Below, one piece after another: positions 27,084-36,377 of a stretch of DNA of 41,497 nucleotides (positions are counted from its first letter, which is position 1; every line of letters begins with the position of its first letter). The translations under genes and the position numbers were made by a program. Source of the stretch: Sphingobium sp. Ant17 (GTDB taxonomy: Bacteria > Pseudomonadota > Alphaproteobacteria > Sphingomonadales > Sphingomonadaceae); the NCBI RefSeq assembly GCF_000588875.1, contig NZ_JEMV01000037.1, forward strand, positions 1-41,497. The letters run 5' to 3'. The notes beneath the pieces were generated by a model, which saw only the letters and a program-made list of their open reading frames with translations, made no database searches and was not told where the DNA came from.

Positions 27084-27953
27084 TCACGCCTTGGTGATCC
27101 GGCGCACCAGCGCACTCGTATCCTGCCGATGGCCACCCATCGCCTGCACGTCGGCATAGAATTGATCGACCATCGCGGTGACCGGCAGCGTCGCGCCATT
27201 CACCCGCGCTTCCTCCAGCGCGAGGCCCAGATCCTTGCGCATCCAATCCACCGCGAAGCCGAAATCGAAACTGTCCTGCGCCATCGTCTTCCATCGATTA
27301 TCCATCTGCCAGCTTTGCGCCGCGCCGCCCGAAATCGCATCGAACACGGTGTCGAGGTCGAGTTCGGCCGCCTGTGCAAAGCGCATCGCTTCCGCCAGGC
27401 CCTGCAATACGCCTGCGATGCAGATTTGGTTCACCATCTTGGTCGTTTGCCCCGCGCCCGCGCCGCCGACATGGACGATGCGCGCGGCATAGGCCTGCAT
27501 CACGATCTTCGCTGCGGCCACGGCCGGCTCTGTACCACCGCACATGATCGATAATCTGCCATTCTCGGCCCCCGCCTGTCCGCCGGACACCGGCGCATCC
27601 ACGCTATGGATGCCCCGGCTTTCGCCTTCCACGAACAACTGCCGGGCGATCCGCGCGGAAACGGTGGTATGATCGATGAACAGACATCCCGGCTTCATCG
27701 TGCGGAACGCGCCTTCGCGGCCCAGCGTCACCTGACTCAGGTCATCATCAGTGCCAACGCAACTGATTACGATCTCTGCCTCCTCCGCCGCTTTGGCAGG
27801 GCTGGTCGCGACGGTCCCGCCATAGGCTTCGGCCCAGCTTTTGGCTTTGCCAATGGAGCGGTTGTAAACGGTCAGGTCGTGTCCGGCCTTGGCCAGATGT
27901 CCTGCAACCGGGCCGCCCATGACGCCCAGGCCGATAAACGCGATGTTAGCCAT
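27084..27953 (-). CDS. NAD(P)-dependent beta-hydroxyacid dehydrogenase (HIBADH family)
   Basis: This soluble oxidoreductase belongs to the 3-hydroxyisobutyrate/tartronate-semialdehyde dehydrogenase family. The ATG at 27953 gives MANIAFIGLGVMGGPVAGHL, the dinucleotide-binding GxGxxG motif at the start. The longer upstream frame is spurious. Substrate motif SVDAPVSGGQAGAENGRLSI, the catalytic-lysine helix GAGQTTKMVNQICIAGVLQG and the C-terminal FAVDWMRKDLGLALEEAR follow. The length is 289 aa, normal for the family. It is divergent from threonine ammonia-lyase across 97 bases, and the amidohydrolase lies downstream on the same strand. The substrate cannot be assigned from sequence. Confidence 0.93.
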   Translation of the reverse strand: MANIAFIGLGVMGGPVAGHLAKAGHDLTVYNRSIGKAKSWAEAYGGTVATSPAKAAEEAEIVISCVGTDDDLSQVTLGREGAFRTMKPGCLFIDHTTVSARIARQLFVEGESRGIHSVDAPVSGGQAGAENGRLSIMCGGTEPAVAAAKIVMQAYAARIVHVGGAGAGQTTKMVNQICIAGVLQGLAEAMRFAQAAELDLDTVFDAISGGAAQSWQMDNRWKTMAQDSFDFGFAVDWMRKDLGLALEEARVNGATLPVTAMVDQFYADVQAMGGHRQDTSALVRRITKA

Positions 27954-28050
27954 ATGCCTCGTAGGATAAGTGCGTGGCGTCCAGCCATAGGGGCAGTTTT
28001 CCGACAGTGCCAGTTTCTTCCACCGCAATTTTGCGTTAGGGCGCGACCCT

Positions 28051-29298
28051 ATGAACACGCTTGCCAAGATCGAGAGCGCCCCGCCGCTGCCCATCACCGT
28101 CGATGACGTCCTTGCCGCGCGCACCCGCATTGCCGGCGCGATCGTCAAGACGCCGACGCTGATCAGCCAGACGCTCTCGCAGATGCTGGGCTGCAACGTG
28201 TATCTGAAATTCGAAAATCTCCAGTTCACCGCGGCCTATAAGGAACGCGGTGCGCTCAATCGCCTGTTGCAACTGGACGAGGCATCCAAGGCCAAGGGCG
28301 TGATCGCCGCGTCGGCGGGCAACCATGCGCAGGGGCTGGCCTATCATGCCAAGAGGCTGGGTGTGCCAGTGACCATCGTCATGCCGCTGACCACTCCGAT
28401 CATCAAGGTGACGCAGACCCGCGGCCATGGCGCGACGGTCGTGCAATATGGCGAGAAGTTCGATGATGCCTATGCCCATGCCCGTCTGCTGGAGGTGGAG
28501 CAGGGGCTGACCTTCATCCATCCGTTCGACGAACCGGACATCATGGCGGGGCAGGGGACGGTCGCGCTAGAAATGCTGGAGGATGCGCCGGAAATCGACA
28601 CGCTGATCATCCCGATCGGTGGCGGTGGCCTGTTTTCCGGCATGGCGACCGCCGCGCGTGCGATGAAGCCAGACATCCGCCTCATCGGCGTGCAGGCGGA
28701 ACTATATCCGTCGATGTATGACTATATCAAGGGCGAGCATTTGCCCTGCGACGGCGACACGCTGGCGGAGGGGATCGCGGTCAAGCAGCCGGGCAACAAC
28801 ACCCGTCTTGTGGTCGAACGGCTGGCGGACGACATGTTGCTGGTCACCGAACGACGACTGGAAGAAGCGCTTAGCCTGCTGCTGCAGATCGAAAAGACCG
28901 TGGTCGAAGGGGCAGGGGCTGCAGGGCTCGCAGCGCTGCTGACCTATCCAGAACAATTTGTCGGTCGTAACGTCGGGCTCGTCCTGACCGGCGGCAATAT
29001 CGATACGCGGTTGCTCGCCAATGTCCTGTTGCGCGACCTGGCCCGGTCGGGCCGTTTGGCACGGCTGCGTATCATCTTGCAGGACCGGCCCGGTGCCCTG
29101 TTCCACGTCGCGCGGATCTTCGATCAGGAAGCGGTCAACATCCTGGAATTGGCGCATCAGCGCATCTTCACCAACCTGCCCGCCAAGGGGCTTAGCCTGG
29201 ACGTCGAGTGCGAGACGCGCGATCGTGCGCACCTCCAGCGGCTGATCGCCGCGCTGGGCGAAGCGGGCTATGAAGTCGCACCGATCGAGGTCGCCTGA
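28051..29298 (+). CDS. ilvA: Threonine ammonia-lyase
   Basis: This PLP enzyme converts threonine to 2-oxobutanoate and ammonia, the first step towards isoleucine. The catalytic lysine is K64 in FTAAYKERGALNRLL. ASAGNHAQGLAYHA, IPIGGGGLFSGMATA (phosphate loop) and VVEGAGAAGLAALL complete the fold-type II domain. A single C-terminal ACT-like regulatory domain starts near residue 335 (RIILQDRPGALFHVARIFD) and ends the protein. At 415 aa with one regulatory domain it resembles the shorter IlvA class, not the two-domain E. coli IlvA of about 514 aa. It is transcribed alone, away from the dehydrogenase. Confidence 0.94.
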   Translation: MNTLAKIESAPPLPITVDDVLAARTRIAGAIVKTPTLISQTLSQMLGCNVYLKFENLQFTAAYKERGALNRLLQLDEASKAKGVIAASAGNHAQGLAYHAKRLGVPVTIVMPLTTPIIKVTQTRGHGATVVQYGEKFDDAYAHARLLEVEQGLTFIHPFDEPDIMAGQGTVALEMLEDAPEIDTLIIPIGGGGLFSGMATAARAMKPDIRLIGVQAELYPSMYDYIKGEHLPCDGDTLAEGIAVKQPGNNTRLVVERLADDMLLVTERRLEEALSLLLQIEKTVVEGAGAAGLAALLTYPEQFVGRNVGLVLTGGNIDTRLLANVLLRDLARSGRLARLRIILQDRPGALFHVARIFDQEAVNILELAHQRIFTNLPAKGLSLDVECETRDRAHLQRLIAALGEAGYEVAPIEVA

Positions 29299-29415
29299 CC
29301 CGCCGCAATCTTTTGTTAAGCTTTCGTGGTAAACGCCCTTTTCACGGGGGCAGGGGGGTCGGCATAGTCTCCGCATGACCTATTTATGCCATAGCGATCA
29401 ACCGGAGACAGGCGC

Positions 29416-30235
29416 GTGACAGCCCCTTTCCGTTTTTCCCCGCTTTTTCGTGACCAATCCCTCACCCTGTCCCTATCTTCCGGGGCGGAGCGAGCGGAAG
29501 GTGTTCACGGAGTTAAGCGGTGATAACGCCACGGAACTCAACGACGCGCTTGGTCGCATCGGCTTTCGCCGCAGCCAGAATGTCGCCTATCGCCCCAGTT
29601 GTGCGGATTGTACCGCCTGCGTATCGGTGCGGGTGGTCGCCAGTGAATTCAAACCCAATGCGACCCAGCGCAAGCTCATTCGCCGTAACAGCGATCTGGT
29701 CGTCACCGCCTGCAAGCCATGGTCCACTGAAGAACAATATGCGCTGCTTCAACGGTATCTGAGCGCCCGTCACCCCGGCGGCGGTATGACCGAGATGGAC
29801 GAGATGGACTTTGCCGACATGGTCGAACAGACTCCGGTCGACAGCCATATCATCGAATATCGCGAACCAGGCATCGACGGCCGCGTTGGCAAGTTGGTCG
29901 GCGCTTGTCTCACGGACCGTCAGGGGGACGGCCTGTCGATGATCTACAGCTTCTTCGATACTGAAATCGACTATCGACCCGGCCTCGGCAATTTCATCAT
30001 CCTCGATCATATCCTGCGGGCGGGCACCGCAGGCTTGCCCTATGTGTATCTTGGCTATTGGGTCGAAGGGTCGCAGCGGATGCAATATAAGATCCGCTAT
30101 CGCCCGCTAGAAAAGCTCAGCCGCAACGGCTGGGTCCGCTTCGATCCTGAAGAGCAGGTGCAGGCGATTCGCGGTGTGGTCGCTCGCGACGAACCGCCGC
30201 TGCCGGTTGAACTGGCGGCCATCTTCCGAAAATAA
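29416..30235 (+). CDS. bpt: Aspartate/glutamate leucyltransferase (N-end rule), N-terminal frameshift
   Basis: Bpt transfers leucine from Leu-tRNA to proteins with N-terminal Asp or Glu, marking them for ClpS/ClpAP. The core is intact: [20 protein letters not shown] with its cysteine, [20 protein letters not shown] (Cys cluster), [37 protein letters not shown] and [12 protein letters not shown] at 29416 with GGAGA upstream starts MTAPFRF, the usual N-terminus. One extra T in the T5 run at 29433-29437 breaks it. Removing one T gives [20 protein letters not shown], the expected sequence (272 aa). As written, the GTG at 29450 could start a protein about 11 residues shorter. Transcribed after threonine ammonia-lyase with a gap of 117 bases. 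Confidence 0.9.
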
Positions 30236-30384
30236 CGGCGAAGAATGTCTGAGCAATCTGCCCCAGACCATGATCGACGTCTTTACACGGCGGCTTAGTG
30301 AGGGTGATGGCAGAGTTGTTTAACTTTTCCGCCCTAATCTGCTCCCCATGGGTAGGAAAAGAATAAAAATAAGGGGAGCGTGCA

Positions 30385-32907
30385 ATGGACCGCTTTGCTG
30401 ATCGCCGATTTGACGGCTTTCGGCAATTGCTGGATGAAAGCTCCGCTTCGAACAACTTGTTCGCGAACCGTAATGATATTCTTGTATCGCCTGTTTTTAA
30501 TGATCTCCTGCCCGCGAGAGTCCGATGGGTAGCCGATGGTCGCGGCCATATCATCGCCGTTGGACAGGACGCAGTGCCGTTTCCCATCGATATGGCGGTC
30601 GATCCGGTCGGCCGAGGATGGCGAAAATTGCTCAACGCAGCGGACCGGCGCGCACTGATCGCTATGGCGAGGCAGGATCGGCCGGACCCTTTGACCATCC
30701 GCCTGCGGGGCGTTGACGGGCAACGGCGCTGGTGCCTCGTCCGCATCACGAAATCCGCAGCGACGGATGGCGCGGCACGCTATTATGGCATGGTGGAGGA
30801 TGTCCACGACTGCCACGACCGCCACGCGCGCGCGCTTGAGACAGCGCTCGCGGAAAGCCGGGAACATTATCGCTGGTCGGTCGAGCTTAGCCCGCAAGTG
30901 CCGTGGACGGCATCGCCCGACGGCAATATCGAGGAAGTTGGACCATTGTGGGAGACGCTCACAGGCCTGACCCTTGAACAGACACTTGGCAGCGGATGGA
31001 CGACCGCCGTCCATCCCGATGACTTGGCGCACGTGGTTTCCGTGTGGGAAGTCAATCTGACTTCGGGCGACCCCGTCGATGTCGATTATCGCGCCCGCTT
31101 GCGCGATGGCAGCTACCGTTGGATGCGGTCCCGCGCCGCTGCTCGGCTTGGCATTGGGGGCAAGATCATTCGCTGGTATGGAACATTGGAGGATGTCCAT
31201 GCCCAAAAGCTGGCGCAGCAAGCCCTGTACAACAGTGAAGAGCGCTTGCGGCTAGCCGTGCAATCGGCAAAACTGGGAATCTGGGATTTCGACGTCGCTA
31301 CCGGCGCACGGACCTGGTCGGCGGAGTTGCGGGCGATGCTGGGCCTCGCCGAGGATCAACCAGCGACCAGCGAGTTGGCGCTGTCACTCGTTCATCCCGA
31401 AGACCGGCATATATTAGGTGGCATGCTGGCCGCCGTCGCCAGTGGCACCGCGCCGCTCCATTTTGAGGCAACGCTACGCATTGAACGCGCCGACGACGGT
31501 GCATTGCGCGTTATCAAGAGCAGGGGGTGGACGATGCTGTCCGAACAGGGACGACCGCTGCGCATCGTCGTAACGTTCCTGGATATAACCGAGGAACATG
31601 ATGTCGAACAGCGGATCCGCTGGGCGGCGACTCATGATCCCATGACGCGGCTTCCCAACCGTGCCTTGTGGCAGGCGCGGCTTGAAGACATGGCGCGCGA
31701 CGCAAAGGAACAGGGCGCGCATTTCGGCCTGATGTTGCTGGATATCGACGATCTCAAGCGGATCAATGACAGCCTGGGTCATGATGCTGGCGATGCGCTG
31801 CTCTGCGACTTTGCCAAGCGCCTCGCTGCGATGGCGCCGCCTGACGCGCTACTGGGTCGACTGGGTGGGGATGAATTCGGGCTGATCGCACCGTCGCTTG
31901 CCGATAGCGCGGCGATGGAAGCATGGAGCGCGAAACTGACGGCCAACCTGCGGCAGCGTCATGTCCACCGCGGTCGTTCGCTCGATTGCGGCGTCAGCAT
32001 GGGCGCGGCCCTATCCGGCGACCATGGTGAGGTCGCCGCCGAATTGCTCAAGGCGGCCGACCTCGCCCTCTATTCGTCGAAGGCGGTGGGACGCGGACGC
32101 TTGACCCTGTTTCATTCGGAACTGCGCGCCGAAGCGCAACAGCGCAGTTCGATGATCCGGATGGCGCGACAGGTGGTCGCGGAAAATCTGATCATTCCCT
32201 ATTATCAGCCCAAGATCGACATGCGGTCCGGCCGGGTGTTGGGCCACGAAGCGCTGCTGCGATGGCGGCATCCGCGATTGGGGGTGCAATTGCCCGGCAG
32301 CATCGTCGCCGCCTTCGATCATGGCGAACTCGCGGCGGCCTTGACCCGGCGGATGCTCGATGCCGTGTTGCGTGACATGCGCCGCTGGCTGGATACCGGC
32401 TTTGATCCCGGTCGGATTGCGCTTAACGCGTCGGCGGCCGACTTCATGCAGGATGATTTCGTCGATAGCGTGCTCGAACAACTTTCCCGCTATGACATAC
32501 CGCCATGCCATGTCGAAATTGAGGTCGTGGAAACGGTATTTCTAGGCCGGGGTGCGGATCATGTGGCATGCGCTCTGCGCGGTTTTGCGCAGGCGGGGGT
32601 ACGGATCGCGCTTGATGATTTCGGCACCGGCTATGCCTCGCTCAGTCACCTGAAACATTATCCGGTCGATGTGCTCAAGATTGACCGTAGCTTCATCAGC
32701 AATATCACGCAGGATGCAGGCGACGCCGCCATTGTCGATGCGGTCGTGAAACTCGGCAGCAGCCTTGGCATGGAAGTCGTGGCCGAGGGGGTCGAGACTG
32801 CCGAACAGGCCGAGTTGCTGCTTGGCCATGGCTGCTTCATCGGCCAGGGGTTTCTGCTCGGTCGACCGCAACCCTTTGCGGACATTCGGCCATTACGCGC
32901 CGAATAG
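30385..32907 (+). CDS. PAS-PAS-PAS-GGDEF-EAL cyclic di-GMP signalling protein
   Basis: This 840-aa cytoplasmic sensor has no membrane segment. Three PAS-like domains lie at about residues 35-145, 158-275 (PDDLAHVVSVWEVNL, WYGTLEDVHAQK) and 284-405 (LGIWDFDVATGARTWS, VVTFLDITEEHD). A GGDEF domain (about 410-575) has an intact GRLGGDEFGL, but I see no RxxD inhibitory site just before it. An EAL domain (about 590-835) has HEALLRW, NASAADF, EVVETVF, LDDFGTGYASL, LKIDRSFI, AEGVETAEQ and GQGFLLGRP, the full set for phosphodiesterase activity. A ribosome site AAGGGGAG precedes the ATG. The likely net role is c-di-GMP breakdown with a PAS-sensed input, relevant to biofilm and exopolysaccharide control, but there is no direct link to the locus 5 kb away. 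Confidence 0.94.
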   Translation: MDRFADRRFDGFRQLLDESSASNNLFANRNDILVSPVFNDLLPARVRWVADGRGHIIAVGQDAVPFPIDMAVDPVGRGWRKLLNAADRRALIAMARQDRPDPLTIRLRGVDGQRRWCLVRITKSAATDGAARYYGMVEDVHDCHDRHARALETALAESREHYRWSVELSPQVPWTASPDGNIEEVGPLWETLTGLTLEQTLGSGWTTAVHPDDLAHVVSVWEVNLTSGDPVDVDYRARLRDGSYRWMRSRAAARLGIGGKIIRWYGTLEDVHAQKLAQQALYNSEERLRLAVQSAKLGIWDFDVATGARTWSAELRAMLGLAEDQPATSELALSLVHPEDRHILGGMLAAVASGTAPLHFEATLRIERADDGALRVIKSRGWTMLSEQGRPLRIVVTFLDITEEHDVEQRIRWAATHDPMTRLPNRALWQARLEDMARDAKEQGAHFGLMLLDIDDLKRINDSLGHDAGDALLCDFAKRLAAMAPPDALLGRLGGDEFGLIAPSLADSAAMEAWSAKLTANLRQRHVHRGRSLDCGVSMGAALSGDHGEVAAELLKAADLALYSSKAVGRGRLTLFHSELRAEAQQRSSMIRMARQVVAENLIIPYYQPKIDMRSGRVLGHEALLRWRHPRLGVQLPGSIVAAFDHGELAAALTRRMLDAVLRDMRRWLDTGFDPGRIALNASAADFMQDDFVDSVLEQLSRYDIPPCHVEIEVVETVFLGRGADHVACALRGFAQAGVRIALDDFGTGYASLSHLKHYPVDVLKIDRSFISNITQDAGDAAIVDAVVKLGSSLGMEVVAEGVETAEQAELLLGHGCFIGQGFLLGRPQPFADIRPLRAE

Positions 32908-32932
32908 GTCGGGCGGCCTCTACCGCCCCGAC
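32908..32932. terminator. Hairpin between convergent genes
   Basis: GTCGGGCGG and CCGCCCCGAC form a stem with one bulged base across a 6-base loop. It begins right after the stop of the GGDEF-EAL gene and lies just before the stop of the convergent RcnB-like gene. There is no T run on either side, so it is a weak candidate for a two-way terminator. Confidence 0.5.
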
Positions 32933-32940
32933 ATACCCCA

Positions 32941-33966
32941 TCAGCAGGCGCAGGTCCGGCGCGTGCGCCGCGCTGACTTGCGGACAGGCACCGTTTCCGT
33001 GACGTAGGTGGTCGTCGTTGTGGTGGTCATCGCGGGCTGCACCGTCACCGTGGTGACGACCGGCGCGGGATAATAATAGCCGCCGGACACATAGCCACCC
33101 TGTCCGCCCATCGGGGGCGGATCCTGCGACCAATGCGGCGCGCCAGCATAGGCTGGCGCGTCATAATCGACGCCTGCACCGCGAACATCCCCTTCGAAGC
33201 GGCCTTCATAGGTGCCAGTTGTGCGTCGCCCATCCTCGGTGGTCCATGTGCCGGTCCAGCGGCCCTCATAGGCATTACCACCGGTAACGCTGTCGTCGGC
33301 ATAGCCATAACCAGTGTCATAGCTTGCGCCCGGACGACGCGGCGGCGGGACGTTGCGGCGGGGGGTGTCCTCTGCCTTGTCGATCGCCATGCCTGCGACG
33401 GCCCCGACGCCAGCACCGATCAACGTGCCAGCCGTGCGATTGCCCCGTCCAGCGATGCGGTTGCCCGCGACCCCGCCGACCACAGCGCCGATCGCGGCAC
33501 CACCCAAGCCATTGTCGCGGCGGCGATCGTCATAATAGCCATCGTCGGGACCATAGCCCCCCTCATACCGATCCCAGTCGATATTACTGCGGCTGTCATA
33601 CACACGACCATAGCGATCGGTCATCACCGCATCATCATAGTAACGCGACCAGCCATAGCCATAGGCAGGGGCGGGCAGGCCATAGGCACCGTAATTGGCG
33701 ATATAATAGTTGGGGCTGACCCAATAGCGGGGCAGGACATAGCCATAGACCGGCCGTTGATAGCCGTTCCAGCCGCCGGGCGCGCGCCAGCCCGCATGCC
33801 AGCGGCCATTGTGGCGCTGACCCCAGCGCTGACCGCCATTCCAGTGGGTGCCGCCGGTACGAACCGTGTGCGTGCCAGGCTGGCGTGCAGTCCCGGCCAG
33901 CGCTGCGCTGCTTGCGCCCGTCAGCGCGATGGTCGTGGCCACAAGAAATAGGCGGGATATCCGCAT
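32941..33966 (-). CDS. RcnB family protein with glycine-zipper segment, secreted
   Basis: This is an exported 341-aa protein. The signal peptide MRISRLFLVATTIALTGASS ends near ALAG. Residues about 40-125 are an RcnB-like domain (WRAPGGWNGYQRPVYGYVLP, YYIANYGAYGLPAPAYGYGW, SRYYDDAVMTDRYGRV), common in sphingomonads. A glycine zipper follows at about residues 152-195 (GAAIGAVVGGVAGNRIAGRG, AGTLIGAGVGAVAGMAID), as in Rickettsia 17 kDa antigen-type outer-membrane proteins. The C-terminal half is Tyr/Gly/Pro-rich with a run of threonines (TTTTTTYVTE) and an Arg-rich end finishing CAC. A probable periplasmic or surface-associated protein; its function is unknown. RcnB itself works in nickel/cobalt homeostasis, which should not be assumed here. 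Confidence 0.87.
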   Translation of the reverse strand: MRISRLFLVATTIALTGASSAALAGTARQPGTHTVRTGGTHWNGGQRWGQRHNGRWHAGWRAPGGWNGYQRPVYGYVLPRYWVSPNYYIANYGAYGLPAPAYGYGWSRYYDDAVMTDRYGRVYDSRSNIDWDRYEGGYGPDDGYYDDRRRDNGLGGAAIGAVVGGVAGNRIAGRGNRTAGTLIGAGVGAVAGMAIDKAEDTPRRNVPPPRRPGASYDTGYGYADDSVTGGNAYEGRWTGTWTTEDGRRTTGTYEGRFEGDVRGAGVDYDAPAYAGAPHWSQDPPPMGGQGGYVSGGYYYPAPVVTTVTVQPAMTTTTTTTYVTETVPVRKSARRTRRTCAC

Positions 33967-34016
33967 GGTTAACGCTCCCTGTTTTCCGGCACGCGAAGGG
34001 ACACGCGCAGGTCAAA

Positions 34017-34038
34017 ATGCTAACGCCTTGTTTAGCAT
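34017..34038. promoter_or_regulatory. 7-bp palindrome upstream of the RcnB-like gene
   Basis: ATGCTAA-CGCCTTGT-TTAGCAT is a perfect inverted repeat with an 8-base spacer. A TTGACC (minus strand, 34010-34015) lies beside it and could be the -35 of the RcnB-like gene, whose start is 44 bases further on. It could be an operator or a small hairpin ending the upstream minus-strand transcript. The rest of the gap 33967-34130 shows no other feature. Confidence 0.4.
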
Positions 34039-34130
34039 GATGATCCGCGCCTAGCCACGTGCCGGACGGCAAAATCCTGTCCCGAAACGGGTCGGAACGC
34101 GCCGCTCCTCAGGGAAAGAGGGTTACCTCT

Positions 34131-34616
34131 TCAACTGATCCGAGGGCCGATCACAGCGATAAGCGCTTCCAGTCCTGCGGCATCGTCCGAGTCGAACCGA
34201 GCGACGCGGGGACTGTCGAGGTCCAACACGCCTATCAAGCGGCCATCCTGTACGACAGGCAAGACGATCTCCGATGCGCTGGCCGCGTCGCAGGCGATAT
34301 GTCCGGGAAAGGCGTGGACATCTTCGACCAGCTGCGTTTCACGCGTTGCCGCAGCCGTTCCACACACCCCCCGGCCTAACGGGATGCGGATGCAGGCGGG
34401 TTTGCCCTGAAATGGTCCCAATACCAGTTCATCGCCAACCAGCCGATAGAAACCCGCCCAGTTGAGGTCGGGCAAAAACTGCCACAGCAGCGCCGCCACA
34501 TTGGCCATATTGGCCACAGGGTCCGGCTCGCCGCCAGTCAACGCATCGGCGGCGGAAATCAGGTCGGCATAAAGGGTTGCCTTGTCGGCGGTGTCAGTGG
34601 GGGCGAAATCGTACAT
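34131..34616 (-). CDS. msrC: Free methionine-(R)-sulfoxide reductase (GAF domain)
   Basis: This GAF-fold enzyme reduces free L-methionine-(R)-sulfoxide with thioredoxin. The start ATG at 34616 gives MYDFAPTDTADKATLYADL; upstream in-frame DNA is spurious. The signature is LNWAGFYRLVGDELVLGPFQ, with cysteines C75 and C85 (ACIRIPLGRGVCG) and C109 (HIACD). These have exactly the spacing of the three catalytic/resolving cysteines of E. coli fRMsr (10 and 24 residues apart, from family knowledge). IVLPVVQDGRLIGVLDLDSP closes the domain. The length is 161 aa. It follows the GT87-like gene by 43 bases on the same strand. Confidence 0.93.
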   Translation of the reverse strand: MYDFAPTDTADKATLYADLISAADALTGGEPDPVANMANVAALLWQFLPDLNWAGFYRLVGDELVLGPFQGKPACIRIPLGRGVCGTAAATRETQLVEDVHAFPGHIACDAASASEIVLPVVQDGRLIGVLDLDSPRVARFDSDDAAGLEALIAVIGPRIS

Positions 34617-34659
34617 GGCACGGATATAGGGCGGTTGACGACGAACGCCAGTCGATCCG

Positions 34660-35869
34660 TCAGGAAAACACCCGTTTCGCGCCACCCCAGGCTGCGGGCG
34701 AAAGACCTAAGACAGAATAGTCCTTTGCCTGAATGGCATGACGCACCTGCACGAACAATCCGACCAGGAGGGATAGCGGCGCCAGGGGCGCGGAAATCAT
34801 GACAAGCAAAGGTGACGCGAAAGCAACCCACACCATGATTCGCTCCCATCCTTCCAACGCATCCCAACGTCCATACAGCAACACGGCAAAACCAAGGCTG
34901 GCTACCGTCAGATCATAGTTGAAGATGTAAGGCGAAATGACTGCGGTCGCGGTTGCGGTAATGAAGGCAAGGCTTCGATTATCGACATTTCGCGCCTTCC
35001 AGACCAGAAACAAAGCGAGACCCGCTACGCATATTTGCCCGGCGATCGCCACCAGTTGGGGAGCATCGCGCAGTGTGATGAAGGTCGATGGCATCATCAG
35101 ATAATAGAATTTTTTGCCGGGTGCGGTCATGATGCGGGTTTGCAGCGCGGAGGTATCGAATATCCATTGATGCCAGAGGTCGAAGCCAAAAACCCATCCG
35201 CTCAGGACGATACATGTAGCGGTAACCGCAAGAGCTACCAGGATGGCACCGAACATCCTGCGGTGGAGGAGGGTGAGCGCGATGAGCAACCCGAGATGCG
35301 GTTTGATCGTCAGCAAACCAGCGAAAATGCCGCTCCGCTTGGGCGCTTGGACCGTCGCGTTGAAAAATAACAACCATAGCCCGCCAACCACGAACCCATA
35401 ATGACCCGCCCAGATATTTACGATGGCGGCGGGCGTGGCCGCGGCCAACAGCGGCGACAGGTTTTCCGGCATATAGGGGCGGGCCGCCCATATGAAGAAG
35501 GCCGCGCCCGCGAACGTCCAGGCGGTCAGCGCCATGATGTAGGGCAGCGACGCAAAGGGGATCGCAAGAAAAAGGCTCTGGGGTGGATAGCTATAATTAT
35601 AGGGGTCCAGCGGGCCGAACAGATTCTCCTGCCATTGCATATAGGCTTTGTAGTTATAAAGCGTATCCAACTGGCTGGAAATCGCCAGATTACCGCCGCT
35701 CCACACGTTGAAAAAAGTCGCGACCGACGATCAGGCGCGCATCGGCAAGTCGGATGCCGTCGAGCTGCGTGAAATCATAATAGAATAGTAAGCCGCCAAC
35801 GGTAATTGCGCCAATCCATAGCAACCATTTGAGCGGATTGGTCAGCGTTGTCGGCACAGGTTCGCGCAT
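34660..35869 (-). pseudogene. GT87-like (DUF2029) membrane glycosyltransferase, frameshifted
   Basis: This is a multi-pass membrane protein of the GT87/DUF2029 group (polyprenyl-phosphate-mannose-type transferases). The ATG at 35869 starts MREPVPTTLTNPLKWLLWIG with the first membrane helix, leading to LIVGRDFF. The A run at 35711-35716 (six bases) then shifts the frame. With five A the minus-strand reading continues DFFNVWSGGNLAIS and runs through YNYSYPPQSLFLAIPFAS, LLTIKPHLGLLIALTLLHR, KKFYYLMMPSTFITL and ISPYIFNYDLTVASLGF to the stop at 34660 (402 aa, usual length). As written, the first 52 residues are cut off from the rest. A longer start (35908) is possible but less likely. Downstream, fRMsr follows on the same strand. 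Confidence 0.85.
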
Positions 35870-35972
35870 GGCATCCTCAATTTGCGTGCAAAGCGCGGCT
35901 GCGCTCACGCTGCTAGATGGCAGGCGAATATGGTTAATTGGTTAAGGGCGAGCCGCTGTGTGCAGGACAGGC

Positions 35973-36377
35973 TCAATCCATCGACACCTTGCCACGCCCC
36001 TGCTTTACCGTGCTGCGCGCCTTCTTCGAATCCACCCGGCGTGCCTTGGCGGCCTTACCGGGCTTGGTCGCGATGCGGCGGGCGTCGCGATGGTGCGCTT
36101 TGGCGATCATCTCGGCGAGCCGTTCGCGCGCATCCTGGCGGTTGGCCTCCTGGGTGCGGAAGCGCGAGGCCTGAATGATGATCTCATTGGCCGATGTCAG
36201 CCGTGACCCGGCCAGTTCCCTGATCTTGCGATAGGCATGGGGTGGCAGGCCGAGCCGGAACAGGTCGACGCGCAACTGCACTGTCGTTGCGACCTTGTTG
36301 ACATTCTGCCCGCCAGGGCCGCCCCCGGTGATGAAGCGCTCTTCCAGCGCATCATCGGGAACCTCAAATCCCGGCAT
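35973..36377 (-). CDS. arfB: Alternative ribosome-rescue factor, peptidyl-tRNA hydrolase
   Basis: ArfB (YaeJ) rescues stalled ribosomes by hydrolysing peptidyl-tRNA. The ATG at 36377 gives MPGFEVPDDALEERF and the catalytic GGGPGGQNVNK with GGQ at residues 22-24. The release-factor-like domain ends near residue 100, followed by a long, very basic tail (ATKPGKAAKARRVDSKKARS) that in this family enters the empty mRNA channel. The length is 134 aa, normal. Its start overlaps the 3' end of the RluA-type gene by 14 bases, so the two are translationally coupled. Confidence 0.94.
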   Translation of the reverse strand: MPGFEVPDDALEERFITGGGPGGQNVNKVATTVQLRVDLFRLGLPPHAYRKIRELAGSRLTSANEIIIQASRFRTQEANRQDARERLAEMIAKAHHRDARRIATKPGKAAKARRVDSKKARSTVKQGRGKVSMD

